This document shows, in pieces, positions 1 to 9,543 of a stretch of DNA of 64,000 bases. A program made the position numbers and the translations under genes. The notes under the pieces are model-generated. The model was not told the DNA's origin, did no database searches, and worked only from the letters and a program-made list of their open reading frames with translations. The first letter of the stretch is position 1. Each line of letters begins with the position of its first letter. Origin of the DNA: Saccharopolyspora erythraea (GTDB taxonomy: Bacteria > Actinomycetota > Actinomycetes > Mycobacteriales > Pseudonocardiaceae); contig NZ_CP054839.1 of assembly GCF_018141105.1 (NCBI RefSeq), forward strand, positions 7,753,411-7,817,410, written 5' to 3'.

Positions 1-1059
1 TGGCAGGACTGGACGGAGCAGGTCGAGGTGCACGACGAGGTCGGACTGCCCGGCACGGGTCCGGTCGCGTTCACCAGCATGGCGTTCGCCGAGGAGCCCG
101 GCCGTTCCGTGCTCGTGGTGCCGGAGGTGGTCGTCGGCCAGCGCGACGGCGTGCGGTGGGTCACCACCGTCGGCGAGCCTGCCGCCGCGCGCCCGCCGGA
201 ACCGGTCGCGCACCCCGGCATGGTCCGCTACAGCGACGGGCAGCTCAGCGCCACCGGATACCGGCAGGCCGTGGCCGACGCGGTGCGCCGCATGCGGGAG
301 GTCGGCGACCTGGACAAGATCGTACTGGCCCACGACCTGCTGGCCTGCACGTCCGACCCGCTGGACGGCCGCTTCCTGCTGAACAACCTCGCGGCCCGCT
401 ACCCGAGCTGCTGGACGTTCGCGGTGGACGGGCTGGTCGGGGCGACTCCGGAGCTGCTGCTGGAGCGTGCCGGGCAGCTGGTCCGCTCCCGGGTGCTCGC
501 GGGCACGATATGGCCGCGCGAGGGCCGCGGTGCCGACGAGCTCGCTGCCGAGCTGCTCGCCTCCGGCAAGGACCGCAGCGAGCACGACTACGCGGCCAAG
601 TCGCTGGCCACCTGCCTGAGCCCGTTCTGCACCGAGCTGACGGTGCCCGAGGAGCCGTCGGTGCTTCGCCTGCGCAACGTCATGCACCTGGCGTCGGACA
701 TCTCCGGGGTGTTGAGCGGCAACCAGGCGACGCTGCTGCGGATGACCGATGCCGTGCACCCGACCGCCGCTGTCGGCGGAACCCCGACTCCGCAGGCGGT
801 GAAGCTCATCCACGAGCTGGAGGGGATGGACCGCGACCGCTACGCGGGACCGGTCGGCTGGGTCGACGCCCGCGGCAACGGCGAGTTCGGGGTGGCGCTG
901 CGCTGCGCGCAGATCCAGTCGGGCCCCGCGGACCGGGAGGGCCGGGTCCGGCTGTTCGCCGGATGCGGCATCGTCGCCGACTCCGATCCCGACCTGGAAG
1001 TGGCCGAGGCGGAGGCGAAGCTGCTGCCGATGCGGGAGGCGCTGGAAGGCATCGCCTAG
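1..1059 (+). CDS. menF: Isochorismate synthase (5' end outside window)
   Basis: Chorismate-binding family enzyme converting chorismate to isochorismate, the entry step to menaquinone or siderophores. The frame is open from base 1, so the N-terminus lies outside the window; an internal GTG at 28 is probably not the start. The visible 352 residues carry family signatures: KIVLAHDLLA, a KDRSEHDYA stretch, HPTAAVGGTPT, and GWVDARGNGEFGVALRCAQI near the C-terminus. The neighbours menD, menB, menE and menA favour a menaquinone role over siderophore synthesis. An entC-type assignment cannot be excluded from sequence alone. A convergent peptidase gene follows after about 90 bases. Confidence 0.85.
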   Translation, partial: WQDWTEQVEVHDEVGLPGTGPVAFTSMAFAEEPGRSVLVVPEVVVGQRDGVRWVTTVGEPAAARPPEPVAHPGMVRYSDGQLSATGYRQAVADAVRRMREVGDLDKIVLAHDLLACTSDPLDGRFLLNNLAARYPSCWTFAVDGLVGATPELLLERAGQLVRSRVLAGTIWPREGRGADELAAELLASGKDRSEHDYAAKSLATCLSPFCTELTVPEEPSVLRLRNVMHLASDISGVLSGNQATLLRMTDAVHPTAAVGGTPTPQAVKLIHELEGMDRDRYAGPVGWVDARGNGEFGVALRCAQIQSGPADREGRVRLFAGCGIVADSDPDLEVAEAEAKLLPMREALEGIA

Positions 1060-1149
1060 CGCAGGAAGACACGGGTCTGCGGGCGCCCGGACGCGAACCG
1101 GCGGCGCCGGGCGTGGTGCCCGGCGCCGCCGGCAGGACGGAACCGTTCG

Positions 1150-2652
1150 TCAGTCGTGGTCGTGCACGCGCTCGTGCACCGCGTCGATCTCGGCGACCGC
1201 CGGAGGCGGCACGAGCGACGCGCGGGTGGCGCTGGCCGGGACGCCGGTCGCCGCACCGACCGCCGGCTTGCCCGGTGTGAACAGCCACGCGTTGAAGAAC
1301 TCGTCGAGCTGCTTGCCCGAGCGCTGCTCGGCCAGCTCGATGAACTCCTCGATGGTGCCGGTCTGGTAGCGCTTCTCCGCGACCCAGGTGCGCGTGATGT
1401 CCAGCAGCGCCGCGTCGCCGACGACGTTGCGCAGCGCGTGCAGGGTCATCGCGCCGCGGTCGTAGACCGCGCCGTGGAACACGTTGGCAGCGCCCGGATC
1501 GCCGGGCTTGACCTGCCAGAACGGGTCGTCGGCAGGCGTCGACGAGTAGTAGTGGTCGAACAGCTGCTGCGCGGTGCCGGTGCCGTGCGCCTCCGACCAC
1601 AGCCACTCCGCGTAGGAGGCGAAGCCCTCGTTCAGCCAGATGTTGCGCCAGGTGTCGACCGAGATCGAGTCGCCGAACCACTGGTGGGCGTTCTCGTGCA
1701 CGACCACCGACATGTTCGCGCCACGGCGGAAGAACAGGTGGCTGTAGGTCGGCCGGGTCTGGTTCTCCAGCGCGAAGTTCAGGCCCTCGGAAGTGGCGAC
1801 GCCGCCCTGAGCCTCGAACGGGTACTCGCCGAACAGCCCGGAGAGGAACTCCACGACCTCCGGGGTCCGCTCGATGCTGGCCTTGGCCGCGCCCTCGTAC
1901 TCGCCGAGCTTGTCGGAGTAGGCCGTGACGAACGGCTGGCCGAACGCGCCGGGCTTGGTGCTGATGTCGTACTGCCCGACCGACATGAACGCCAGGTACG
2001 TCGCGGTGGGCTTGGTGGTCCGCCACTGCCACGTGGTCTGGCCCGCCAGGCTCGACTTGCCGGTGTTGACGCCGTTGGCCAGCACCTCGGTGCCGTCGGG
2101 GACGGTGACGGCGATGTCGAAGGTCGCCTTGTCGCGCGGGTGGTCGTTGCCGGGGAACCACCAGGACGAGATCTCCGGCTGCCCGATCGCCAGCGCGCCG
2201 TCGGAGGTGCGGATCCACGGCTTGATCCCGCCTGCCTCGACCGTCGAGGGGACGCCGTCGTACTCGACGACGAACGTCGCGAGGCTGCCCTGCGGCAGCG
2301 TCCGCGGCGGGGTCACGGAAAGCTCCAACCCATCGTGCTCGAACTGCGCTCGCTGGCCGTTGACCAGCACCGACTTCACGTTCAACGCGAAGTCCAGGTT
2401 GAACGCGGTCAGGTTCTGCGTCGGCTTGGCCACGATGGTGGTCGTGCCCTGCAGGTAGTCGTCCGCCGGCTGGTAGCGCACCTGGACGTCGTAGTGCGAG
2501 ACGTCGTAGCCGCCGTTTCCGTAGCCGGGGAAGTAGTCGTCGCCCACCCCTGGCGCGCCGGGACCGTCGCTGCCGGCCAGCGCCGGCGTGGCGAGGAACG
2601 CCGCGGCGCAGCAGGAAGCGGCCGCCACTCGCAGGCCCTGTCGTCGAAACAC
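1150..2652 (-). CDS. Secreted M1-family zinc metallopeptidase
   Basis: A 500-residue aminopeptidase N-like protein. The N-terminus has two Arg, a hydrophobic stretch and an ATPALAG cleavage-like site, so it is probably exported. The zinc motif HENAH lies at about residue 320 and the third ligand, in NEGFASYAEW, about 19 residues later. An exopeptidase-type substrate loop precedes them (TSEGLNFALENQ, replacing the classic GAMEN). It is shorter than the roughly 850-residue cytosolic PepN, as expected for the compact secreted actinobacterial form lacking the large C-terminal domain. The GTG start at 2652 is preceded by AAGGAGG. It interrupts the menaquinone genes and has no evident link to them. 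Confidence 0.9.
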   Translation of the reverse strand: MFRRQGLRVAAASCCAAAFLATPALAGSDGPGAPGVGDDYFPGYGNGGYDVSHYDVQVRYQPADDYLQGTTTIVAKPTQNLTAFNLDFALNVKSVLVNGQRAQFEHDGLELSVTPPRTLPQGSLATFVVEYDGVPSTVEAGGIKPWIRTSDGALAIGQPEISSWWFPGNDHPRDKATFDIAVTVPDGTEVLANGVNTGKSSLAGQTTWQWRTTKPTATYLAFMSVGQYDISTKPGAFGQPFVTAYSDKLGEYEGAAKASIERTPEVVEFLSGLFGEYPFEAQGGVATSEGLNFALENQTRPTYSHLFFRRGANMSVVVHENAHQWFGDSISVDTWRNIWLNEGFASYAEWLWSEAHGTGTAQQLFDHYYSSTPADDPFWQVKPGDPGAANVFHGAVYDRGAMTLHALRNVVGDAALLDITRTWVAEKRYQTGTIEEFIELAEQRSGKQLDEFFNAWLFTPGKPAVGAATGVPASATRASLVPPPAVAEIDAVHERVHDHD

Positions 2653-2795
2653 CCGCTACCTCCTTGGAATCCGGGCCACGAGGCGTGACCCGCAAGGAGA
2701 TTAAGGAAGGAGCGGTGTTCCCAGGCGCCAAACGGAGGCAGCGGTTTTTCCCATATCACAAGGAAAAACGGGAATCCGGGAAGCGCGGCGTCCGA

Positions 2796-4466
2796 TCAGC
2801 CGTGCAGTGCGCCGCGCACCGCCGCGTGCAGACGCTCGTGCACGCCGCGCAGTTCGGCGCGGTCGGCGCGGACCTCGACCACGCGCAGCCCGGAACGCCG
2901 GCGCAGCGCGGCACCGAACTCCGAGCGCTGCCGCACCACGGTGTGCTCGACGCCGTGGGCCGCGCAGAGGCTGCCGATGTCGGTGCCGTGCGGGGTGCCG
3001 AAGACCCGCTCGAAGGAGCCGCTGTGTTCGGGACTTCCCTGCTCCAGCAGGGAGAAGATGCCGCCGCCGTCGTCGTTGAGGACCACGATCGTCAGGTCCG
3101 GGCGCTGTTCCTGCGGGCCGAGTATGAGCCCGTTGCTGTCGTGCAGGAACGTCAGATCGCCGAGCAGCGCGTAGGACGGGCCGCCGTGCGCCAGCGCGGA
3201 GCCGATCGCCGCGGACACCGTGCCGTCGATCCCGGCCACGCCGCGGTTGCGGTGCACGACGACGTCCGGCCGGTGGTTCGCGGCGAGGGCGACGTCACGC
3301 GTCGGGTTCGAGGAACCCAGCACCAGCAGCGACCCCGCCGGAAGGGCGTCGACGACGTCGCGGGCGACGACCGGCCCGTTCGGCCACCGCTCCAGGTCCA
3401 GCGCCGCGTGCAGGGCCGCCGATGCCTTCTGGTCCGCCTGCTGCCACCCGGTCAGCCAGTCGGGGTCGGCCGGTCCCGGCGAGGCGCCGAAGGTCTCGGC
3501 GACCTCCCGCACGTTGTGCGCGGGGGTCGGCCAGTGCGAGCCGCCGTGGGCCAGCAGGACCTCGACCCCGGAGTCGGCGAGCAGGCTCTGCACCTGGCGG
3601 AAGACCGTGTTGCGGCCTACGCACAGCACCTGCTCCGGGAGGTGGTCGCGCATGAAGCCGGGCAGCTTGAGCAGCCACATGCCGGTGCTGATCGCGGCCG
3701 CGCCGGAGAGCCCGACACCGCCGGTCTCCGACAGCACCGGCCAGCCGTACCGCTCGCCCCAGGCGCTCGCGCTCTCGGCGGCGCCGTCGGCGACCAGGAC
3801 CAGTCCGCGGCGCGACCGCACCTTGGACAGCGTGCTCGGCGCGCTCTCGTGCTCGGAGACCTCGGTCCAGCGCTGCCCGTCGGCACGTCCGTCCAGCGGC
3901 TCGCACCAGTCGCGGTCGCCGCTGGGCACCAGCGGCTCCCGGAACGGCAGGTTCAGGTGCACCGGGCCGCCCCAGGTGGTACCGGCGGCCATCGAGGCGG
4001 CCCGGCACACCTGGGTGCGCCAGTAGGCGTTCTGGCCGGGCCGGTTCTCGGCCACCGCGAGCTCGTCGAACAGCCTGACCGCGGTGCCGTAGAGGCGGTA
4101 CTGGTCGATCGTCTGGTTGGCGCCCGCGGCCCGCAGCTCGGGCGGGCGGTCGGCGGTCAGCACGATCAGCGGAATCCCGGCGTGGCACGCCTCGCTCACG
4201 GCCGGGTGCAGGTTCGTCGCCGCGGTGCCCGAGGTGCACGCCACGACCACCGGGCGCCGCGTGCGGGCGGCGATGCCCAGCGCGAGGAACCCCGCGCTGC
4301 GCTCGTCGATGCGGACGTGCAGGTCGATCCTGCCCGCCTCGGCGGCATCGTGCAGCGCGAAGGACAGGGGTGCGTTGCGGGACCCCGGGGCCAGCACCAC
4401 CTGGCGCACCCCGTTGCGGACGAGCTCGTCGACGATGACCTCGGCCTGGGCCGTGGACGGATTCAA
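2796..4466 (-). CDS. menD: 2-succinyl-5-enolpyruvyl-6-hydroxy-3-cyclohexene-1-carboxylate synthase MenD
   Basis: Thiamine diphosphate-dependent enzyme joining isochorismate and 2-oxoglutarate in menaquinone synthesis. The 556-residue length is normal. The N-terminal Pyr domain begins NPSTAQAEVIVDELVRNGVR with LAPGSRNAPLSFAL and an IDERSAGFLALG segment holding the catalytic Glu. The C-terminal PP domain has YALLGDLTFLHDSNGL, a GDxxF-type cofactor and magnesium motif. The start is TTG at 4466, preceded by AGGGG about 8 bases upstream; no in-frame ATG lies nearby. It is divergent from menB across 127 bases, so the two probably share a promoter region. Confidence 0.95.
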   Translation of the reverse strand: MNPSTAQAEVIVDELVRNGVRQVVLAPGSRNAPLSFALHDAAEAGRIDLHVRIDERSAGFLALGIAARTRRPVVVACTSGTAATNLHPAVSEACHAGIPLIVLTADRPPELRAAGANQTIDQYRLYGTAVRLFDELAVAENRPGQNAYWRTQVCRAASMAAGTTWGGPVHLNLPFREPLVPSGDRDWCEPLDGRADGQRWTEVSEHESAPSTLSKVRSRRGLVLVADGAAESASAWGERYGWPVLSETGGVGLSGAAAISTGMWLLKLPGFMRDHLPEQVLCVGRNTVFRQVQSLLADSGVEVLLAHGGSHWPTPAHNVREVAETFGASPGPADPDWLTGWQQADQKASAALHAALDLERWPNGPVVARDVVDALPAGSLLVLGSSNPTRDVALAANHRPDVVVHRNRGVAGIDGTVSAAIGSALAHGGPSYALLGDLTFLHDSNGLILGPQEQRPDLTIVVLNDDGGGIFSLLEQGSPEHSGSFERVFGTPHGTDIGSLCAAHGVEHTVVRQRSEFGAALRRRSGLRVVEVRADRAELRGVHERLHAAVRGALHG

Positions 4467-4593
4467 CCCATCACCCCTGAGAAATTCGCTTGCGGACGGC
4501 GGTCAGACGTCACCCCGGCCGCCGGCCCGGCAGGCGCCGAGGCGGTGCGGGCGGGCCCGTGCCCCGGTGCTTGCTGGGCCTATTGTCCCAGGT

Positions 4594-5517
4594 GTGCAGA
4601 ATCCGCGTGTCTCTGAGCTGTTCGATCCGGTCGCGTGGGAGCCCGTGGACGGCTTCGACTTCACCGACATCACCTACCACCGCTGCGTCGAGGACGGGCC
4701 CGGGAAGGGCACCGTACGCATCGCCTTCAACCGGCCGGAAGTCCGCAACGCTTTCCGCCCGCACACCGTCGACGAGCTCTACCGCGCGCTCGACCACGCG
4801 CGGATGACCAGCGACGTCGGCTGCGTGCTGCTGACCGGCAACGGGCCGTCGCCCAAGGACGGCGGCTGGGCGTTCTGCTCCGGCGGTGACCAGCGCATCC
4901 GCGGCCGTTCGGGCTACCAGTACGCCCGCGGTGAGACTTCCGACACCGTCGACCCGGCACGGGCGGGGCGGCTGCACATCCTCGAGGTGCAGCGCCTGAT
5001 CCGGTTCATGCCCAAGATCGTCATCGCGGTGGTGCCGGGCTGGGCCGCAGGTGGCGGGCACAGCCTGCACGTGGTGTGCGATCTCACCCTGGCCAGTGCC
5101 GAGCACGCCCGGTTCAAGCAGACCGACGCCGACGTCGGCAGCTTCGACGGCGGCTTCGGGTCGGCCTACCTGGCCCGCCAGGTGGGGCAGAAGTTCGCGC
5201 GGGAGATCTTCTTCCTCGGCCGCCCCTACACCGCCGAACAGGCGTTCCGGATGGGCATGGTCAACGAGGCCGTGCCGCACGAGGAGCTGGAGGCCATCGC
5301 CCTGCAGTGGGCGCGCGAGATCAACGGCAAGTCGCCGACCGCGCAGCGGATGCTCAAGTACGCGTTCAACGCGATCGACGACGGCCTGGTCGGCCAGCAG
5401 CTCTTCGCGGGCGAGACGACCCGGCTGGCCTACATGACCGACGAAGCCGTCGAGGGCCGCGACTCCTTCCTCGAGAAGCGCGAGCCGGACTGGTCGTCCT
5501 TCCCCTGGTACTACTGA
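4594..5517 (+). CDS. menB: 1,4-dihydroxy-2-naphthoyl-CoA synthase MenB
   Basis: Crotonase-fold enzyme that closes the second ring in menaquinone synthesis, converting o-succinylbenzoyl-CoA to 1,4-dihydroxy-2-naphthoyl-CoA. The GTG at 4594 gives 307 residues; the open frame continues upstream to 4117 but overlaps divergent menD, so the GTG is preferred. Oxyanion-hole and active-site segments are visible: FCSGGDQRIR, GWAAGGGHSLHVVCDL and QTDADVGSFDGGFGSAY. The Asp in QTDAD marks the class that uses a side-chain carboxylate, whereas Escherichia coli MenB has Gly there and needs bicarbonate. The C-terminal WSSFPWYY is typical of MenB. Confidence 0.96.
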   Translation: MQNPRVSELFDPVAWEPVDGFDFTDITYHRCVEDGPGKGTVRIAFNRPEVRNAFRPHTVDELYRALDHARMTSDVGCVLLTGNGPSPKDGGWAFCSGGDQRIRGRSGYQYARGETSDTVDPARAGRLHILEVQRLIRFMPKIVIAVVPGWAAGGGHSLHVVCDLTLASAEHARFKQTDADVGSFDGGFGSAYLARQVGQKFAREIFFLGRPYTAEQAFRMGMVNEAVPHEELEAIALQWAREINGKSPTAQRMLKYAFNAIDDGLVGQQLFAGETTRLAYMTDEAVEGRDSFLEKREPDWSSFPWYY

Positions 5518-5664
5518 TCCCTGCTATTACCGGCTGGTCGCACTGCGCGCTGACCAGTGGCCAGTGCTCGCGAGTGCCCGCTCGTGGCCGTGGAGACATC
5601 GCCCGCCGGCCACGAGCGGTGTCGCTCGGCACATGGTGGCGGTACCCACACCTGGCCTTTGCCG

Positions 5665-6325
5665 TCAGCGCGGCTGCGGCGGCAGCAGCTCCTTCGGATC
5701 GAACGACAGCGGGAACGGGTACTCGATCTCGAACCGCGAACCCGCCCCGGCGACGGCGACCTCGACGTAGTGGTCGATGTCGAGCGCGAACAGCTTGACC
5801 TCCGATCGGACCTGCGACCGGCGGACCTCGACCTCCATGAAGTAGGGGATCTTCGCCGCCGCGCACAGCGCGGGCTTGTCGATGCGGTCCTTGCGGCGGC
5901 TCGACGGCGAGACGAACTCGACGGGCATCAGCACTTGGTCGGTCGGGACCCACACGTCGACATCGGGCTCCGGAAGCGACTTGACGATCGTCAGGTCCGG
6001 CTGGATCGATCCACCGCTTCGGCGAGAACGCGACGTTGATGGTCAGGCAGGCGAGGAAGCCCGCCTCTTCCGCAGGCGGGGCCAAGATCCGGTTCAGCTT
6101 CCCCGCCGCATGGGAATTGGCCGACGAGTCGTGCGGGATCACGGTCAACCTTCCGTCCAGGCATTCGTACTTCACCGCGGACATGCCCGGGATGGGCAGG
6201 TACCGCTCGGCGAGCCCCGTGGTCCACATGCCCGCGAGGTCGGCCAGCGGATCGAAGGCCCGCGACGCTTCGGCCGGCGCCAAGCTCGTCACCTCGATCT
6301 CCTCTGGGGAGTGCGACAACACCAT
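5665..6325 (-). pseudogene. Uma2-family (DUF820) endonuclease-like gene split by a frameshift
   Basis: The N-terminal half (from ATG 6325, through TINVAFSPKRWIDPA) and the C-terminal half (IQPDLTIVKSLPEPDVDVW, then PVEFVSPSSRRKDR and IPYFMEVEV) are in different minus-strand frames. Together they make a standard Uma2 restriction-endonuclease-like fold with the PDLTIV and VEFVSPS catalytic segments. The frames meet at about 6011-6022; removing one base there would give SPKGGSIQPDL, close to the family pattern. It may be a true disrupted gene or a sequencing error. It is solitary, as Uma2 genes usually are in actinobacteria, and their cellular role is unknown. TGA at 5665 ends the second half. 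Confidence 0.75.
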
Positions 6326-6406
6326 CGCCGCAGGGACTCGAATTCTTGAGCGAACTCACTCGAACGCGTGGTCGATGATTTCGCCTGGTGAGGGCCTTGG
6401 CCGAGA

Positions 6407-7588
6407 ATGAGCGCCATGCCGAGCCCACGTGTCATCGAGCCGCTGGTGGTGCCCGCCGGAAGGCGTGCGCCGGAGGTGCTGCCTGCGCTGCGTAGGGCGC
6501 TCGACGGGGACGGTCCGGCGCTGCTGCCGGTGGCCGAGGGCTCCGAGCCGGTGCGGGCGCTGGCGCCCGGCACCGCGCTCGGGCCGGGTGAGGACACCGC
6601 CGGTGACCCGACCGCGCTGGTCATCGCCACCTCGGGTTCGACCGGCGTGCCGAAGGGCGTGCTGCTGCCCGCTTCGGCGCTGCGCGCCTCCGCCGAGGCG
6701 ACGCACCGCCGCCTCGGCGGTTCCGGGCACTGGCTGCTGCCGATGCCCGCGCACCACATCGCGGGCATCCAGGTACTGGTCCGCGCGCTGCTCGCCGGGA
6801 CGACGCCGGTGGCGGTCGACACCGCGGGCGGCTTCCGGCCCGACCGCTTCGCCGAGGCCGCCGCGGAGATGCTGGCGAACGACGGCCCGCACTACACCTC
6901 GATGGTCCCGACGCAGCTCAGCCGCGTGGTCAACGACGGCGGGCAGGGGCTGGCGGCGCTGCGCCGGTTCGACGCCGTGCTGCTCGGCGGGGCGGCGACG
7001 CCTCCCGCGCTGCTGCGCCGGGCCCTCGACGAGGGGGTGCGCGTGGTGACGACGTACGGCATGAGCGAGACAGCAGGCGGCTGCGTGTACGACGGCGTGC
7101 CGCTGGACGGCGTGCGGGTGCGCATCGACGCGGGCGGCGTGGTGTCGCTGGCCGGGCCGAACCTGGCCAGGGGCTACCGGGGCGTGCCCGAGTCGCCTGC
7201 GTTCGCGGGCGGCTGGTTCCGCACCGGTGACCTCGGCCGCTGGGCCGGCGACCGCCTGGAGATCCTCGGCAGGGCCGACGACGTGATCATCACGGGCGGG
7301 GTCAACGTGGCCCCGATGCCGATCGAGCGGATCCTCACCGAGCACGAGGGTGTCCGCGAGGTGTGCGTGCTGGGCGTAGAGGACCCCGAGTGGGGCCAGG
7401 CCGTGGTGGCGGCGGTGGTGCCGGCCGACCCGGCGCGCCCACCGTCGGCGGAGGCGTTGCGCGCGGCGGTCCGCGAGCGCGCCCAGCCCGCGGCTACGCC
7501 GAAGAACATCGTCTTCCTGCCGGAGCTGCCGTTGCGCGGCCCCGGCAAGCCCGACCGGACCGCCCTGCGGCAGCACTTCGCCGGATAG
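6407..7588 (+). CDS. menE: o-succinylbenzoate-CoA ligase MenE
   Basis: ANL-superfamily adenylating enzyme that activates o-succinylbenzoate with CoA. At 393 residues it is the short actinobacterial form with a reduced N-terminal region. The P-loop-like motif VIATSGSTGVPKGVLL is near residue 70. Other motifs are MVPTQLSR, TYGMSETAGGCVYDG, the hinge region GWFRTGDLGRW, and the C-terminal catalytic Lys region LPLRGPGKPDR. ATG 6407 is chosen; ATG 6416 is an alternative three codons in. It lies 109 bases upstream of menA on the same strand and is probably co-transcribed. Confidence 0.93.
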   Translation: MSAMPSPRVIEPLVVPAGRRAPEVLPALRRALDGDGPALLPVAEGSEPVRALAPGTALGPGEDTAGDPTALVIATSGSTGVPKGVLLPASALRASAEATHRRLGGSGHWLLPMPAHHIAGIQVLVRALLAGTTPVAVDTAGGFRPDRFAEAAAEMLANDGPHYTSMVPTQLSRVVNDGGQGLAALRRFDAVLLGGAATPPALLRRALDEGVRVVTTYGMSETAGGCVYDGVPLDGVRVRIDAGGVVSLAGPNLARGYRGVPESPAFAGGWFRTGDLGRWAGDRLEILGRADDVIITGGVNVAPMPIERILTEHEGVREVCVLGVEDPEWGQAVVAAVVPADPARPPSAEALRAAVRERAQPAATPKNIVFLPELPLRGPGKPDRTALRQHFAG

Positions 7589-7697
7589 TTCTGGCTGTTC
7601 AGCGGCCCGCGCCGGGGAAACCCCACCACTGCACCGCACCCGCTGCCCGTCCCTGCTCGGGGAGGCTCGGGCAGGCCGTCCGAAAGCGTGAGCGAAG

Positions 7698-8585
7698 ATG
7701 GCTCACATGGCGACTGTCGCGCAGTGGATCGAAGGCGCTCGGATCCGCACCTTCCCGAATGCGATCGCACCCGTGCTCGTCGGCACCGGTGCGGCGGCGG
7801 GCATCGACGAGTTCGATCCGGCGATCGCGGTGCTGGCACTGGCCGTGTCGATGCTGCTGATCCTCGGCGTGAACTTCGCCAACGACTACTCCGACGGCAT
7901 CCGCGGCACCGACGCCGACCGGGTCGGGCCGTTCCGCCTGGTCGGTTCCGGCGCGGCGGAGCCGGGCGCGGTGCGCACCGCCGCGTGGGTGTGCTTCGGC
8001 CTGGCGGCCCTGGCCGGCATCGGTGTCGTGGTCCTCAGCGGCCAGTGGTGGATGCTCGCGCTCGGCGCGCTGTGCATCGCCGGTGCGTGGTTCTACACCG
8101 GTGGCAGGAAGCCCTACGGCTACGCCGGGCTCGGCGAGGTCGCCGTCTTCGTGTTCTTCGGGCTGATCGCGGTGCTCGGGACCCAGTTCACCCAGGCGGC
8201 AGGCGTCACCGGCTTCGGCATCGGCGGCGCGGTCGCGATCGGCTCGTTCTCCAGCGCGGTGCTGGTCGCCAACAACCTGCGCGACATCCCGACCGACCGG
8301 ACCACCGGCAAGCGCACGCTGGCGGTGCTGCTCGGCGACCGCGACACACGCACGCTCTACGTGACCCTGGTGCTGGTGCCGTTCCTGATCACGGTGCTCG
8401 TCGCGCTGCGCAACACGTGGGCGCTGCTGGGCTTCCTGGCGCTGCCACTGCTGGTCACCTCGCTGCGCGCGGTGCTGACCGGGGCCAAGGGCCGGAAGCT
8501 GATCCCGGCGCTGCGCGACACCGGCTTCGCGATGCTGCTGTGGGCGGTGGCCACCGGCATCGCGTTCGCCCTCGGCCAGGGCTGA
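7698..8585 (+). CDS. menA: 1,4-dihydroxy-2-naphthoate polyprenyltransferase MenA
   Basis: UbiA-family integral membrane prenyltransferase that attaches the polyprenyl tail to 1,4-dihydroxy-2-naphthoate, giving demethylmenaquinone. The 295 residues hold multiple hydrophobic helices. The first Asp-rich motif is NDYSDGIRGTDADRVGPFR and the second is NNLRDIPTDRTTGKRTL, both typical of MenA. ATG 7698 or ATG 7707 may be the start; neither has a strong ribosome binding site. It follows menE on the same strand. Confidence 0.95.
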   Translation: MAHMATVAQWIEGARIRTFPNAIAPVLVGTGAAAGIDEFDPAIAVLALAVSMLLILGVNFANDYSDGIRGTDADRVGPFRLVGSGAAEPGAVRTAAWVCFGLAALAGIGVVVLSGQWWMLALGALCIAGAWFYTGGRKPYGYAGLGEVAVFVFFGLIAVLGTQFTQAAGVTGFGIGGAVAIGSFSSAVLVANNLRDIPTDRTTGKRTLAVLLGDRDTRTLYVTLVLVPFLITVLVALRNTWALLGFLALPLLVTSLRAVLTGAKGRKLIPALRDTGFAMLLWAVATGIAFALGQG

Positions 8586-8645
8586 GGGACAATGGGCGGC
8601 GCGCGGCGGCCTGCCGCGCCGCCCAGCAGCAGGAGATCACGCACC

Positions 8646-9482
8646 TTGTCCGAACAGCCGGCGACCACCAGCACCGACCGGGCGGACCTGCGGGCCGATT
8701 GCGCGAGCTGCTTCGGGCTCTGCTGCGTCGCGCTGCCCTTCGCGAAGTCGGCGGACTTCGCCGTCGACAAGGCAGGCGGGACGCCCTGCTCGAACCTGCT
8801 CGCCGACTACCGCTGCGGCATCCACGCGAACCTGCGCGAGCGCGGCTTTCCCGGCTGCACCGTGTTCGACTGCTTCGGCGCGGGCCAGAAGGTCTCGCAG
8901 GTCACCTTCGGCGGACGTAGCTGGCGCGAGGACCAGGGCACCGCGCGGCGGATGTTCGACGTGTTCCCCGTCATGCGCCAGCTCCACGAGCTGCTCTGGT
9001 ACCTGACCGAGGCGCTCGACCGCACCGAGACCCGCGAGATCCACGGTGACCTGCGGCGTCGGCTCGACGAGGTCGAGCGCCTCACTCGCGGCAGCGCCGA
9101 CGAGCTGGCGGAGGCCGACGTCGCCGCGGTGCGCGCGGAGGTCAACGAGCTCCTGCTGCGCACCAGCGAGCTGGTGCGTTCGGAGATCCCGGGGCGCAGG
9201 AAGAACCGCCGTGGCGCCGACCTCATGGGGGCCAAGCTCAAGGGCGCGGACCTGCGCGGGGCGAACCTGCGCGGCGCCTACCTCATCGCGGCCGACCTGC
9301 GCGGCGCGGACCTGCGCGGCGCCGACCTGATCGGGGCCGACTTCCGCGACGCCGACCTGCGCGGCGCCGACCTCACCGGGAGCATCTTCCTCACCCAGGC
9401 GCAGGTCAACGCCGCCAAGGGCGACGCGGCCACCAGCATCCCGCCGGGGCTGAGCCGACCGGCGCACTGGCACGGTTCCTGA
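8646..9482 (+). CDS. Cys-rich pentapeptide-repeat protein
   Basis: The TTG at 8646 is preceded by AGGAGA at good spacing, giving 278 residues; the open frame from 8592 is less likely. The N-terminal third has eight Cys in about 55 residues, beginning [10 protein letters not shown] and ending PGCTVFDC, which resembles a metal- or Fe-S-binding CxxxCxxCC-type domain. A charged helical middle follows. The C-terminus has about eleven tandem A(D/N)LxG pentapeptides from roughly residue 195, forming a right-handed beta-helix, then a short tail. The function is unknown; some pentapeptide proteins mimic DNA and bind gyrase, but nothing here shows that. It is followed by a perfect hairpin. Confidence 0.8.
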   Translation: MSEQPATTSTDRADLRADCASCFGLCCVALPFAKSADFAVDKAGGTPCSNLLADYRCGIHANLRERGFPGCTVFDCFGAGQKVSQVTFGGRSWREDQGTARRMFDVFPVMRQLHELLWYLTEALDRTETREIHGDLRRRLDEVERLTRGSADELAEADVAAVRAEVNELLLRTSELVRSEIPGRRKNRRGADLMGAKLKGADLRGANLRGAYLIAADLRGADLRGADLIGADFRDADLRGADLTGSIFLTQAQVNAAKGDAATSIPPGLSRPAHWHGS

Positions 9483-9494
9483 CCCGAGCAGCGA

Positions 9495-9526
9495 AGCGGC
9501 CCCGGAACGCGAGTTCCGGGGCCGCT
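9495..9526. terminator. Bidirectional hairpin terminator
   Basis: A 14-bp perfect inverted repeat (core GCGGCCCCGGAAC) around a GCGA tetraloop lies between the convergent stops at 9482 and 9544. There is no long T-run, as is common in high-G+C actinobacteria. It probably serves both flanking genes. Confidence 0.7.
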
Positions 9527-9543
9527 GTCGTCGCAGGGTCGCC

